From NCBI RefSeq assembly GCF_000344685.1, contig NW_006920412.1, forward strand, positions 2,017,414 through 2,081,413: a stretch of 64,000 bases of DNA. Direction: 5' to 3'. The notes under the pieces are model-generated. The model saw only the letters and a list, made by a program, of their open reading frames with translations. It was not told where the DNA came from and ran no database searches. A program made the translations under genes and the position numbers. This document shows positions 21,860 through 37,457 of the stretch, in pieces. Each line of letters opens with the position of its first letter. Positions within the stretch are counted from its first letter, which is position 1. This stretch comes from Gloeophyllum trabeum ATCC 11539. Lineage: Eukaryota > Basidiomycota > Agaricomycetes > Gloeophyllales > Gloeophyllaceae.

Positions 21860-23349
21860 TTAGAATTCAAGGAACTGGTAGGCAATTGGGTCAAAACGTT
21901 GGTATAGGGGTGGCGGCCTCTCTTCTCTGAACAAACCCGGTATCTCCTCTGTGGGAGGTAGCGGAATGTGAGAGTAATGTCGAGTATCATCGGAAGCCGA
22001 TATCTGAGGGATGATTGGTGCCTAAGATCATGTCAGCACTGAGTGGCAAGGGGGGCGTTTGTCGAACATACTCGAATCTCGCGGCGTTCCAATGCGTCCC
22101 AGTCCACACCTCTAAACCAGGGGTGCTCCAGAACGTCTTGCGGTCCTCCGATGAGGTTACCCAACCTTTTGCTCCTGTCTGGATGTAGGAAAGCTTTAAT
22201 AAGGTCTCTGGACAGGGTATCCATGTCCCTCGGCCAGTTGATATTCCCCTGAAGTATCTTCTCGTAGATACCGTAGGCCGTTTCGTCAAAGAACGGGGGG
22301 TAACCGACCATCATCTCGTAGGCCAAAATGCCACAGGCCCACCAGTCAGCTGCTTTTCCATGTCCGTCAGACTGGATGATCTCTGGGGCCAGATATTCGG
22401 GCGTGCCACAGAGAGTCCAAGTACGGTCGTCGACAGTCTTCGCAAAACCAAAGTCTGTCAGACGCAAGTAACCTCGGGTGTCAAGAAGAAGGTTCTCAGG
22501 CTTAAGATCTCGGTAGATAATATTGAAGGAGTGAAGATATTTTAGCGCTAGCGTGATGGTTGCCAGATAGAACCGAGTCACGTCGGGTGTGAAGCGCCCA
22601 GCTCGGCGAAGATGTGTGAACAGTTCGCCCCCAGGCACGTATGAAAGCAGCATATAGATGTTCAGGCTGTCTTGAAACGTAGCATAGAGATCAACGATGA
22701 ACGGATGCCGTATACGCGAGAGGATGTAGCGCTCTGCATTGACATGCTCTACTTGACGGAGCCGCACGATCTCTGTTTTCCGCAGGACCTTCATCGCAAA
22801 GCAGTTGCCTGTGCGGCCGGGTGAATTCCTCAGGCGGACAAGGAGTACACGTCCAAAAGTACCCGTTCCTATCAAATATATCATAGTGAGAGATACTTCA
22901 TGAGGCATGTGAATCTGACACGTACCAAGGGTACCCTTGACCTCGAAGTCAGTTAACTTCAAATTACCCTTGGCGACATGGGGCGGCTCGTTCTCAAGAA
23001 GTCTGAGCGGAGGTTTGGGGGGTGTCCTCGGTCTGGCGGGTCCTTCTTGGTCCATCGCTTGTGATGAAGGACTCCCTATGTGCTCTTGATTAACAGGTGC
23101 AGGCTGTGGATTGGCCGGATCCTTCGAGACCCCACTGTATCGAGGCTCTGCATCTACCATGATAGAAGGTTCATTGTCAGCACCGTCCTGGGGTCCAGGA
23201 GACATAGGCGGTGTAATGGGACCGTCAGTGAGCATTGCTTCAGAGTCTCGGCGGAAGGATGTCGGTTGAAAGGGGGGGTTACTTGCTCGGATTTCAGATG
23301 GTATAGGCAAGGACGAAGAACGGGGAAATGGGAGGATGGGTCGGTCCAT
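21860..23349 (-). CDS. cAMP-dependent protein kinase catalytic subunit
   Basis: Three exons (22926-23349, 22072-22868, 21860-22021) give 460 residues. A disordered Pro/Ser-rich N-terminal extension of about 130 residues precedes an AGC kinase domain. All key residues are present: Gly loop LGTGTFGRV, catalytic Lys in FAMKVL, YRDLKPEN, DFGFAK, activation-loop Thr in TWTLCGTPEYLAPE, and HPWFRGVDWDALERREI. The very C-terminus FLEF is the FxxF hydrophobic motif that ends PKA catalytic subunits. This separates it from Sch9/Akt kinases, which extend further. The kinase acts in nutrient, growth and mating signalling and is held inactive by a regulatory subunit. The intron at 22869-22925 splits the glycine loop. 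Confidence 0.93.
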
Positions 23350-24532
23350 GTTTGGCAAGTAGATGAGGCGAAGCCCAGAGTAAGCAGGTGTAGATCGCTT
23401 GTTAATAAACAGATGCCAGTGGCAGATCAATTGGTTTTCGCAGAAGGGTTGACGTGGTCCGTGAAACCCAGAGGAAATATTATAACGAATATGAGGTCAA
23501 TCACTTAGGCTTGAGCGTTCTATTGGCACCTCCAGTTCAGTTGCTCTGGAACTCTGCAACGCATACGAAGGTCACACGTACGGTATGTTGCTCTGATTAT
23601 GCCGATATACTTCTCGCGTCCTGCGCCAGAGGAAGCCCTAGAACTGGTTGGTGGTTGCAAGATGTGACGAATTTCACTCAATGTACAGAAGGAGGTAAGC
23701 AATAAAGAGTAGAGTAATGGAACAAATACCTACAGGCTGCAGTGGGAGCGCGGCAGAGTACGTGCTGTGCGACGAACCGAGATCTTCCATAATCGGTAAT
23801 TTCCCTTTCGAAAGCCGCGCGATCACCGTGGACGACGTGCGAGAACCCATCACTGCTGCAGCTTCAGTAATACCCAGGCCGCTGTATCCTCATCCAAGTT
23901 AGTGTCGACCAGAAGCATGGGCTCGTTACGGCGGAGGAGGAGCAGGGGACGCGACGCCTGAAAGCGCAATCGGTTCTGGTACCTCGCTTCAGTGCTTATT
24001 GATTATTGGTGGAGCGCGAGACCATGATACAGCCTAGTTGCAGCAGTCCGTTGAATTCGAAGCGGAAGTCGACAGGAAGAGAGAACCTTATTGCAACATA
24101 AGGGGAGCCTCTCGGTATGATATGTTCTGGTCGTAGGAAGAGTTGCACGGTCTCGCTGAAAATGGCAAGCCAGGCAAGGGATAAGCCATAGTCGCTTGCC
24201 GGCTGGTCCAGGTATAGTTAGTTAGTAGAAAGAGACATCGCCTCCAAAGGTTTACTGTAAGACGTGGCGCGGAGAAGCATATTGGTGCTGATCCAGGCTA
24301 TGATACATAGTTCGTCTTCTACGTCCGTGCTACTATAATACATTAGGAACATGCGACAGGATAGCGATAAAAATTGCGAAAGCAAGAGAATAACGATGAC
24401 CATATATCACCTGAGAATACATTACAGCGGCCGTAGCTTTGATACAAGACAAAATATCATGGTCGCAACTACGCCGTAGACAAGGTCATGAGTTTACGTG
24501 TCGTTAGTCCGGGTGATGAGCAGATTCACGCA
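23350..24532. other. Upstream region of PKA gene, no gene seen
   Basis: These 1,183 bases hold only short, domain-free frames. They include the PKA promoter and probably a long 5' leader. No repeats or RNA genes are apparent. Confidence 0.5.
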
Positions 24533-27500
24533 TCAGCTGCGCCGGCGCGACCTCGGTGTCGGAGGGGGCCTGCTCACAGCCCTCTCCGGCGGATCTTCAT
24601 GCAGCTCGAAGGTAACCCCAGGTCTGTACCTCCTATCCTTCCCGCGCTGTACTTGCTCTGCCTCAGCCTGATTTCTCCATTCTTGTGTCGCCGCCCAAGG
24701 GTCTCGGTATGGAATGGGGGGTGGAGACGTGCTCAGAGTGGAAGCCGTAGGAGAGTTGAGAACGGTTGTCTGAGCGATTTGTAAGCACGAGAATCTGGCA
24801 TTCTATGAGAGAACTTCTCACCGCTGTCCCATCCAGTGCTTCGACGGACGCCGACGACATAGTCCGATGTCTCTTGGGGGTGAGAATTTTCGCGAACAAA
24901 CCCTGCTTCGCAGCTGGGCTCTTTCTTCCAGACGGCTGTACGGGTATCTGCAGAGCCACAGGACGCGCGCCTTCGATCCTTGACGAGGAGCTGGGTGCAG
25001 CCTTCTTACCGTCGCGCGACGGCTTCGCCACTCGAGACGAGGTAGGATGCTCCAAAACTTCCTCTTTGGTTCCAGAATCTAAGCGCGAGTACACCATCTG
25101 GGAAGTCTTCGATTTCGACTGAGGAGGGGCATCCCATATCTCGTGAGAACTAACGAAAGAGTCAGTCGGTTTGGCAGGCCCGGATGACTTCGTGCGAAAC
25201 AGCGTATTGAAGAAACCGCCCTTCTTCTTCGCAGAGTCTTGTGAGGGCGTGGCGGAAAGCGGTGGCGGCACGGGAGTGACAGACGGCGTCACCAAAGAAG
25301 ACGGAGTCTTCAGCCCGTCGGACTCTCGGGAACGCGACGTATTGACGGGAGGCGGCACTATTAACGCGGGTGTTGGTTTGGACGCTAGGGGCGAGGCTAC
25401 GGGCCGCTTTGGCTGTAACTCTGCTGGAACAGACGACGTTTGAGCATGGGCGCTTTGAGACAGCAGAACAGTGTCTGTGTTGCTTCTGACAGGAGTGGGA
25501 GTCAGTGCAGGATTCGATGTGGTCGGGACTGCAGACATCGATAATGACACAGTAGACTTGTGGTGCTCAGTCGTACGTTCAGGATGAGCGGTGGGTTTAG
25601 AAGGCCGAGACGGGTCAGGACTCTTTGCGTGGGACAGGGGCGACGGAGCAACAATGTCGGCTGTTGGATGCAATGATGATGCTTCACGATTCCGAGTGTC
25701 CTGCGGCCTCTCTTGGGTTCTTTGACTATGAGCACCTGGGCCCACACGCTGAGCCGATGCTGTGGAACGTGGTTCAGCCCTTGGTGGACCGTATCCAGCA
25801 GGGAGAGCTGCAGGAGGAATGGAAGGAGGCAGGGAGATCGGGGCTTGGGAACTCTGTGCTGCCTCCACGGACGATTTGCGATCAGTAGATGTTGGCGGTA
25901 TGGATGCACCTGTATGTGGGAGTTCTGAACTGTAGCCTCGTGCAGCATGATCTGGGGGCTTATTGGGCTTCACAGATGCAGGTGGAATACTTTGAGCGAC
26001 GTCTTGCATGGCGGGTGGCTGTGGGTATGTAGATCGAGTTTGACCAGGGTATACACTAGATGCAGGGTATCCCGAGGATTCTTGTGGTGCAGGGTGATTC
26101 TGAGCGCGAGAAGCGCTGCGTGCAGGAATATTAGAAGAATGGATATTATCAGTTGCATTGGCAGCAGCAGCAAGATGTGTTATGTCCTGAAATCGCTCTG
26201 GAGGAAGATACGCTGGTGAATCCCTCATAGGAAGAGGTCTCATAAGGACCGGTCGAGGCGTAACCTATCCAAAGGACGTCATGAGATCAAGTGTGCATAA
26301 TGTGTAAACCTTTGCGAACTCACGTCGTTGTCAGGTATGTCATTGTTAGAATTAGATCGAGAATAAGGTGGGACAGCCAAGCGGCGAGGCTCCTGAGGCG
26401 CTGGCGCTCCAGTGGTGGACTGTGGTACGTTGTGAGAATAGACGATCCGGGATACGGATTCACTGGGTCTCGGGTTGGCACCGACGTCACGCTGGGGAGC
26501 AGGGTGCTGATCCGGTACTTCTCTCAGCGGACGAGAAGGCGTTCCCTGAGGGACTTGAGTTGGTGGCCGGTTCGGAGAGCCTGAGTTAGTGAAGATCATC
26601 CTGGCTGTTGCGACCTTGGCCGAGCTGGGCGTCGAGAACAACTGGCCAGGAAGTTCTTGTGTGGGAGCGATCGGATGCACTGCACCGTCTGTGACGCGAG
26701 GTTGACGAGGGGGAGAATGTCTGATGGACGCGGAACTCGAGGGTTGAGCACGATGCGAAGGGCCATGATCGACAGATGGCTGAGGCACCGATAGATGTAC
26801 ATTCCACTCGTCAGCAAGCACCTCTTCATGTCTGGTGGGAGGCGTTAGGTCTTGTGCCGTATGAGGTGGACGTGTGGGACTAGACCTTAGCTTCCCGGAG
26901 CGCAATCGAGCAGACGACGAAAGTATCGGCGTTTCTGACGTTCCTGCGGCAGGATCGCCAACTCTAGGTACCAAAGAGGTTAGTTCGTCCATTCCATGAT
27001 TTGATTTCTCCGCTACACGAAAACGGGGAGAGTGATCTAACTCCTGCAAAGGTATACTGTTCGAGGCCGCGAGAGCCACTGGTGGACCCAGGGGCTGATC
27101 CACTGTGTGAGTCGTCCGAGGCGCGAAGGAAGCGGCGGCAGGCGGAGGCTCCTTAGAAGGAGGAGCTATCTGGTAAGAACGCGCTATCTGCTGCCCAGCA
27201 GTCTCTCCCTCCGTATCGTTAGCTAAGGCTGTCGCAGATTGCGCGCGCGGTGGATCCCCTCTGGCGGACCTGTAGAGATGTTCTGCAGAGTTCTTGCTCC
27301 GGACCGGGGGCTCTCGTTGACTGCCGGGAATGCCAGACACTCTCTGATTAACCTGAATCATTTCGGGGGAAAGCGTGTTTGTCTGCGCGGCATTCCTCGA
27401 CTCAGTATGCCCATTGCCAGGAGACGCAGAAGGACGAAACGGATCCGACAGTATTTCGCTCAGAGACGCGACGAGGTTCTTGGGAACAAGCTTACGTTCC

Positions 27501-30491
27501 TGATGACCGCCGGTTTGTTCTCCCTGAGCCGGGCCTGGAGGCTGGTTGAAGGATGAGGAAGGCGTCATTGCAACAGCAGCCGAAGGTCTCTGAGATGACG
27601 TCCCACTTGGCACATGAAGGATAGGCTTATACTCTGGCAGCACAGAATAGGAGAGCGGGATCTGCTGGGACTGTGAATGATGGCTAAAACCATTCGGATG
27701 CTGAGGATCGTAGGAACGTGTTATGGAAGGAACAGTCTGGCTCTGAGGCTTCTGTTGGTCTGCTTGGCCAGATAACGACCGTTGCATGTGAGGAGAATCT
27801 CTGTTCACGCCGACTGTAGCAAGGTCAGGATCATGCCCATGACCCCTGTCTACTCGTTCTGTCGTCCGCTGAGAGTCCACAGGTTGGAGTTGCGTGTGAT
27901 CGTTCAAGTTAGGGCGATGGTCATATGAGGCTGACTGGGACACGGGGAGCTGTCCATGGACATGGCCTTCGGAAGCTGGAAGGGGGCGTCCCTGAGGAAC
28001 AGACGAAGGCACCAACCGACGACCGTCATCTGCATCAAGACTACCTGTACCTCGCCTCGGCGTCCGTTCTGTTTGTGCTGAACTACTGCCACCTACGATG
28101 GGCGTCTGGTGCGGCGGGGTCCCGACTTTGACATCTCTTCGGAACGAAGGCTTGCGATTAACAGAGTGAGGCACAGGTGGTATATCATATTGAGGCAGGA
28201 TCGGCGTCGGTTGGACTCGAGCTGATGAGCGGCCATCTGGCACCGGACTAGAGTAGACTAAAGGAGTGGCCGACGAGTAGGCAGCATTGGAAGACGGCGC
28301 CACTTGATACGATGGAAAGGCGACAGTGGTATTTCCTCTAGCCTCGGGCACCAACCGGTCGCCGTGCCGAGACTGCTCTCGTGATGAGACGGGCGGGGCT
28401 GCGGGGGAAGACTTCTTCCAGGCTTCATCCATTGCGTCTAGGGTCGCAGGCGCAGGAAAGGACATCGCAACAGGACGTTGATTTGACGCATCCGTAAGAG
28501 GAACGTTTGCTTGCAGTGGCGCGTTGCTAGTCCCATCGGCAACAGACGTGGAAGCATTCGACGTTACTCCCGTCGCGCCTCTACTTACATGATCCACAGG
28601 AAGACCTGGAGGGACAACTGGAGCAGCAGAAGGGCGAGGAGTTGCATGGACTCGCTCTCTCTCTCGCTCTCTTTCTCTACTGTCGATAGCAATGGGTTCT
28701 CCCTCAGTGCGAGCGGCAGTTGTTGAGACGTTCGTAGGCGCGGACGTCCCTGCAGCCGCAGAGGCAACTTGTGGCCCGGGGGTGGGATGAGAATGCCGAG
28801 ACACTTCCGGCGCATTGGGCCCTTTGCTCCTATCATTCTTTGACTTAGCCTTTGTCGACTCTCGACGAAAAAGCCAGTTCAACGATCCCTTTTTCTGCGG
28901 ACCAATGATTTCAGCAGCTTTCGGTTGAGGAATGATAGGCACCAACCTGGTGTCCTCCTGAAGTTTCTTGAGCGGCAATATTGCCTGCTACATGCTCCTC
29001 ATTGGACTTTGGCTCTGGCTGCTTAGCCGGATCAAGCACTGGCAAAACACCAGAGTGGTGTTGACCTTGCCCACCGACTACCATATCCACGGGTTTCGCG
29101 CTCGAAGTCTGTCGAAAAGGACGTTAGGTATGGACGAATAACGTAATAGGTAACGAACTTGGGTCCGATTGTATTCTCTCTCGGTCTCACTTCCAGCTAA
29201 CGCGGCCTCTCGGTCGCGATTCCTCGCTAAATCCTTTCCACGATAGGACTGGTGGTACCGTTCTTGATCCACAACCTGATGCTGCGGTTGAACCTGCATG
29301 ACAGTACCACCGTGACGGCTCCGGTAGAGACTAGCTGAGCTTGACGTAGGTCCGTTAGCGGTGAAACTAGCTCGCGTTGTCGCATCATCCGGGCCAGCAG
29401 TATACGCTGCTGGAGGTTGCGCTTTCTGCTGATACACCATTGGTTGACGATATGCGTAATCTTGAGCCTATACACGCACATATGGTCAGAGAAAGGAGCG
29501 TATACTCTCTAAGGACAGCACTTGCAGCAGAACTACCAGTCACAAATTCCGCCTGATAACGACTACCATGAGCTCCTGCCAATCGCCTACGCGAAGCATC
29601 CGATTCATCCGAATCTTTATGCCTATCTTCTGGATACTGCCGTGTCGGTTGTGTAGACCTCGAGAGTTTTCGTGATTCTGCTTTCCTCGCATCGTCCGCT
29701 CTTCTATCTTCTTTCGCAACGCGATAACGCTCCTCCGCATAGGTTCTCTCCGCGAGTTGCCTTGCCCTTTGCTTTTCCTCTTCTCTTTGCCTCCGCCGTC
29801 TCACCCTGTCCTCCTCATCGCGACGATCGTATTCCTCCTTTGAACCACGACCCGTCGATTTCGTCCTGACCTTCTCTGAAGAACCATCATAAGGCCATGC
29901 TTGCGAAACAGCAGTTGCGGAGGGCGTGGCGGCAGGAGCAGTGCGAGGTGCTGATGAAGTCGCATGTTCCTGACGAGCATAGTGAGCACGACGAACGTCT
30001 TCAGTGGTTGGAACCCTGTCAGCCGAAGCACTGGGTCGCTCTAATCCGTTCCGCCGGTAGTGAGGGTACGGGACAGACGTTTCCACTTTTTCCTTCCGCC
30101 TATTCTCATCGTCTGCGCGCGGATACGATGGTTGGTAAATCGGCGCCTGAGGTCTGGCGGTCGATGTAGTATGCTTCTGGGGATGGGTGGCATACTGACT
30201 CTGCGTACGGCTAGAAGTAGCTTTGCTTGCAGAAACACCCGAGATAGGGTGGGAAGCAGAGGTGCGGTGTAAGGAAGACGAGATGTGTCCATTGGAGGAG
30301 TAGACTCGACTCGATAAGTGAGGCCTCCGAGAGGATTCTGCCATGGATCCAATGTTGTCATAGCTATGTTGTTGGGTGCTCGAAGGTCTTCGCCGACTCT
30401 GCTCTGGAGGTCCAGCAGGGGGAATCCAGCGTTCGTGATTGTGGGTGTCTTTGGGTGTCGAATCGTAAGTGTCATAACGCCGACTGCTCAT
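24533..30491 (-). CDS. Giant intrinsically disordered protein, unknown function
   Basis: Six exons (29544-30491, 29159-29467, 29040-29108, 26324-28987, 24822-26264, 24533-24769) give about 1,889 residues. All five introns are phase 0. I do not recognise a family. The N-terminal third is Arg/Ser/Tyr-rich with a highly charged probable coiled coil (EEDRVRRRRQREEEKQRARQ). The rest is low-complexity Ser/Pro/Gln/His sequence. Three short, similar basic-hydrophobic modules stand out: KKGSLNWLFRRES (about 28863-28899), KKKGGFFNTLFRTK (about 25186-25235) and KQGLFAKILTPKRH (about 24880-24925). The third intron (28988-29039) is the least certain. Scaffold or cell-surface-associated roles are possible but unsupported. 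It could in principle be two adjacent genes, though clean splice joins argue for one. Confidence 0.7.
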
Positions 30492-31815
30492 CTAGTCATT
30501 CAGTTCAAGTGCCAACGGCGAAGGTAACAGTCTGGGACAACAGCTTCAGGGTCGTTTTATAGGGAAAGAAGGAATGCACTACGAAAGCGAACATAGAAGG
30601 AAAAGGCAGCGCCCGTGGCGGACATGAGGCATCGAGCACCGTGAGCAACCGGTCCAAGAACAGTTCCGTGTCTCCACTGGCGTACTAACGACGCATTTGG
30701 GATTTCTGCCCATTGATGTCGGAGAACATAGAATATATCCAACAGGACATGATCGAACATGCAAAGTGCAGCTGCCCTATCTAAGCCGATTCTAGGCAAC
30801 CTTGACCGTTTGAATGACAGTTGTCTCGTCAACGAATGCACATCCTTGTTGCAATCCAAATGCTTCAGCTTCAACACCCACTAATTCTAAACTCCCCAAT
30901 TAGAGCGGGACAGACCCTCAGGCCTCAGGCATAAAACTCTCCGCGATCCAGTCGACCGCAGATTGCCCTCGGGCCTCATATGCATGCAAAACACCTGATG
31001 ATGCTTCCAAACATACAGCGACACACTTGCAACTTACACAGCCTGCTATGCACAATTCTGTTGAATGAGATAATTCATGTATATTACTACTACATAGGCA
31101 TAGACGATGTAACATTGAGAACTGTATGCCACAGGTATAGGGAGGACTCGCATACGTGCCCCATGGCAGGACAAGCGAGCTCTTCCATACCAATTGGCCG
31201 AGCCCAAGATGGGGAACAAGCTGACCATGATTCAATACGAGTCACAGGCCAGGCATTCCCCCAGGGTTACTCTTACACGATTTTGACTCATTACCGACAG
31301 TGAACAGCGGAAAAGCTGGTAAAGGTGGAAACCTTCCTGTCGACATAATTTAAGGGATCGTGTGGTGACTGCTGGTCCTCGAAGAGCAAATACGGCCGAC
31401 GTTCTTATCAAGTCAATGATGATAACACATAGTATTACAAACAAGTAAGATAGCCAGCGTCGAGCGTGGTCGAGTGCGAAGACCTGAGGCTTTTGGCAAA
31501 GGCTTTGTTGGCCTTATATAGGTTGGCTGTGGCGAGACTCGATTACCAATACTGGCGCGGGTCCGCCCGGACTCCGCGCAGAGACTGCACTTCGCAGTGA
31601 CCTTAATAACGCCGTCATCCTCAACGCGCTCGTCTATTTCGCTCTCTTTTCTATTGCTGCACTGCGAACGCGGCCTGTATCGTATCAGAAACTAGTGACT
31701 CGAAAGAGGAACGCAGTGCTGGCATAGGAGATCGAGTCATTTGGTACGTGTATCATGCTGGTTCTATCATTGTCGGTACAGCCTTAGCCATTCCCTATCC
31801 TCTCCAGATGAAACT
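30492..31815. other. Divergent intergenic region, no gene seen
   Basis: These 1,324 bases separate the divergent starts of the disordered-protein gene and the deubiquitinase gene. A TATATA-like run occurs near 31515, about 300 bases before the deubiquitinase start. Short frames lack recognisable content. Confidence 0.5.
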
Positions 31816-36070
<4,255 letters not shown>

Positions 36071-36303
36071 ACTGCGAAGTGAGTATGGTGATTTGTGCGC
36101 TTGTCATTTAGCCCTACAGTGGGCGGACATGTTTGGCTCTCGCTGTATGCTATGGAGTGATTACCGAGGGATTGCTGTAGTGTTACTTGCAACTGTATTA
36201 TTTCTTTCTCAATTTTATAACTGAACGCTCATGATGCTCGATGCAAGGGATGTTTCAATGATGCAACCAGAGAACAAAGGAGGAACAGGTGATAACATTC
36301 GTT

Positions 36304-37193
36304 CTACTTCCGCTTCTTGCCCTTCTTATTGGACTAGACAGGGATCAGACATCACCAATACTCACATGAGGAAAGAGACGCACAGATTTCGAAGGTGACT
36401 TAGGCGACGAAGGTGAAGGCGAACGCGTTCTCTCGCTCTCGTTCCCACTGTCAGCACCTGGGGCAGACGGTGGTGTAAGGCCATTCGCATTCGCCAATGG
36501 CGGGCTTGCAGGCTGAAGAGGGGCTGATGGCTTAGGGGATTGAGGGAGGGTCTCGGGTCCTGCCGCGATCGCTTTCTTCGTCTGCTTGCCATACTTTGCC
36601 TCTGACGACACGTGAATTGGAAGGAGACATCCCAGCAACGACATGACATACCCTTCTCCGCCCTTGCCTTGGCCGACGCTTCGATCACGCCCCGTATTTT
36701 CTCGTTGTTTATCATCTCGCTAGCGGTCTGGAAGATTATCTGACCCCAACCCTCGACAAATGTATTCGCCTCAGCCACGACTTCCAGAATCTCTGCTTCC
36801 ATCTCCTTTTCCGCCGCCAATAGACTGTTCCATAGATCGTCTCCAACAGATCCCTTCTGCAGCAAGAGCTGCAATGCGGGCTTGTCTTCACGGATTTTAA
36901 GGATTCGCTGGACGTCAGCTACCGCGCGGCGGAGCAGAGCAGCTTTAAGGAGCGTCTCATTTGCAGGTGGATCGGTCTGTTGTAGGAGGGTAATATACTG
37001 GTTTCGCTCCACATGCGAGGGGAAATAAGGTTCCAATTGTCTCTCTAATGAGACGCGTCGAAGTCAATACATGGGCCGGTAAGTAACTCAGCGGAGACGA
37101 ACTGGCGGCGCGTTTGCGGTAGAAATAACTGAAGATTCCGAGACTGCCGATGACAAGGACAAGGTACAGAACGGGAACGAAGACCGAGGCCAT
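36304..37193 (-). CDS. SEC66: ER translocation subunit Sec66 (Sec71)
   Basis: Four exons (37103-37193, 36652-37044, 36384-36601, 36304-36333) give 243 residues. The N-terminus is one membrane helix (VLYLVLVIGSLGIFSYFY) followed by RKR. Then comes the Sec66 core: EPYFPSHVERNQYITLLQQ, ALLRRAVADVQRI, and LAAEKEMEAEILEVVAEAN, with helices extending to ASAKARAEK. The C-terminus is Ser/Pro-rich and ends in a basic KKGKKRK. Sec66 belongs to the fungal Sec62/Sec63 complex, which drives post-translational import into the ER. Splicing the first intron joins ...RKRAAKRQLEPYFP cleanly. The gene shares a 264-base divergent promoter with citrate synthase. Confidence 0.85.
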
Positions 37194-37457
37194 TCCCAAG
37201 AGAAGGAGGGAGAAAGAGAGGACTACTATGAGCTGGCAGAGACAAGCAATGAAGCAGGCAATAATGCGGTGGCAGGTGACCTGGCCGGACGCGCTGCCGC
37301 AATGCAGCCGCATCAAATTGTTTGGCTTTACTTGGCTCCGGTGGCGGCAGCTGTCTCCGTGAAGTCGATCGCCAATCTCAGGCTCCCCGGTATTTAAGTA
37401 GCCGGAACTCATGCGGGGTAGGCAAGTGTCCCCGGATTGCTCCTCGTCCCCTCTGAC

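Noticed and set aside
24663..28978. Two separate genes instead of one giant disordered protein
   Set aside because: The stop and start in between fall inside a clean 59-base GTGAGT...TAG intron (26265-26323). Joining in phase 0 is simpler than two genes with no space between them.
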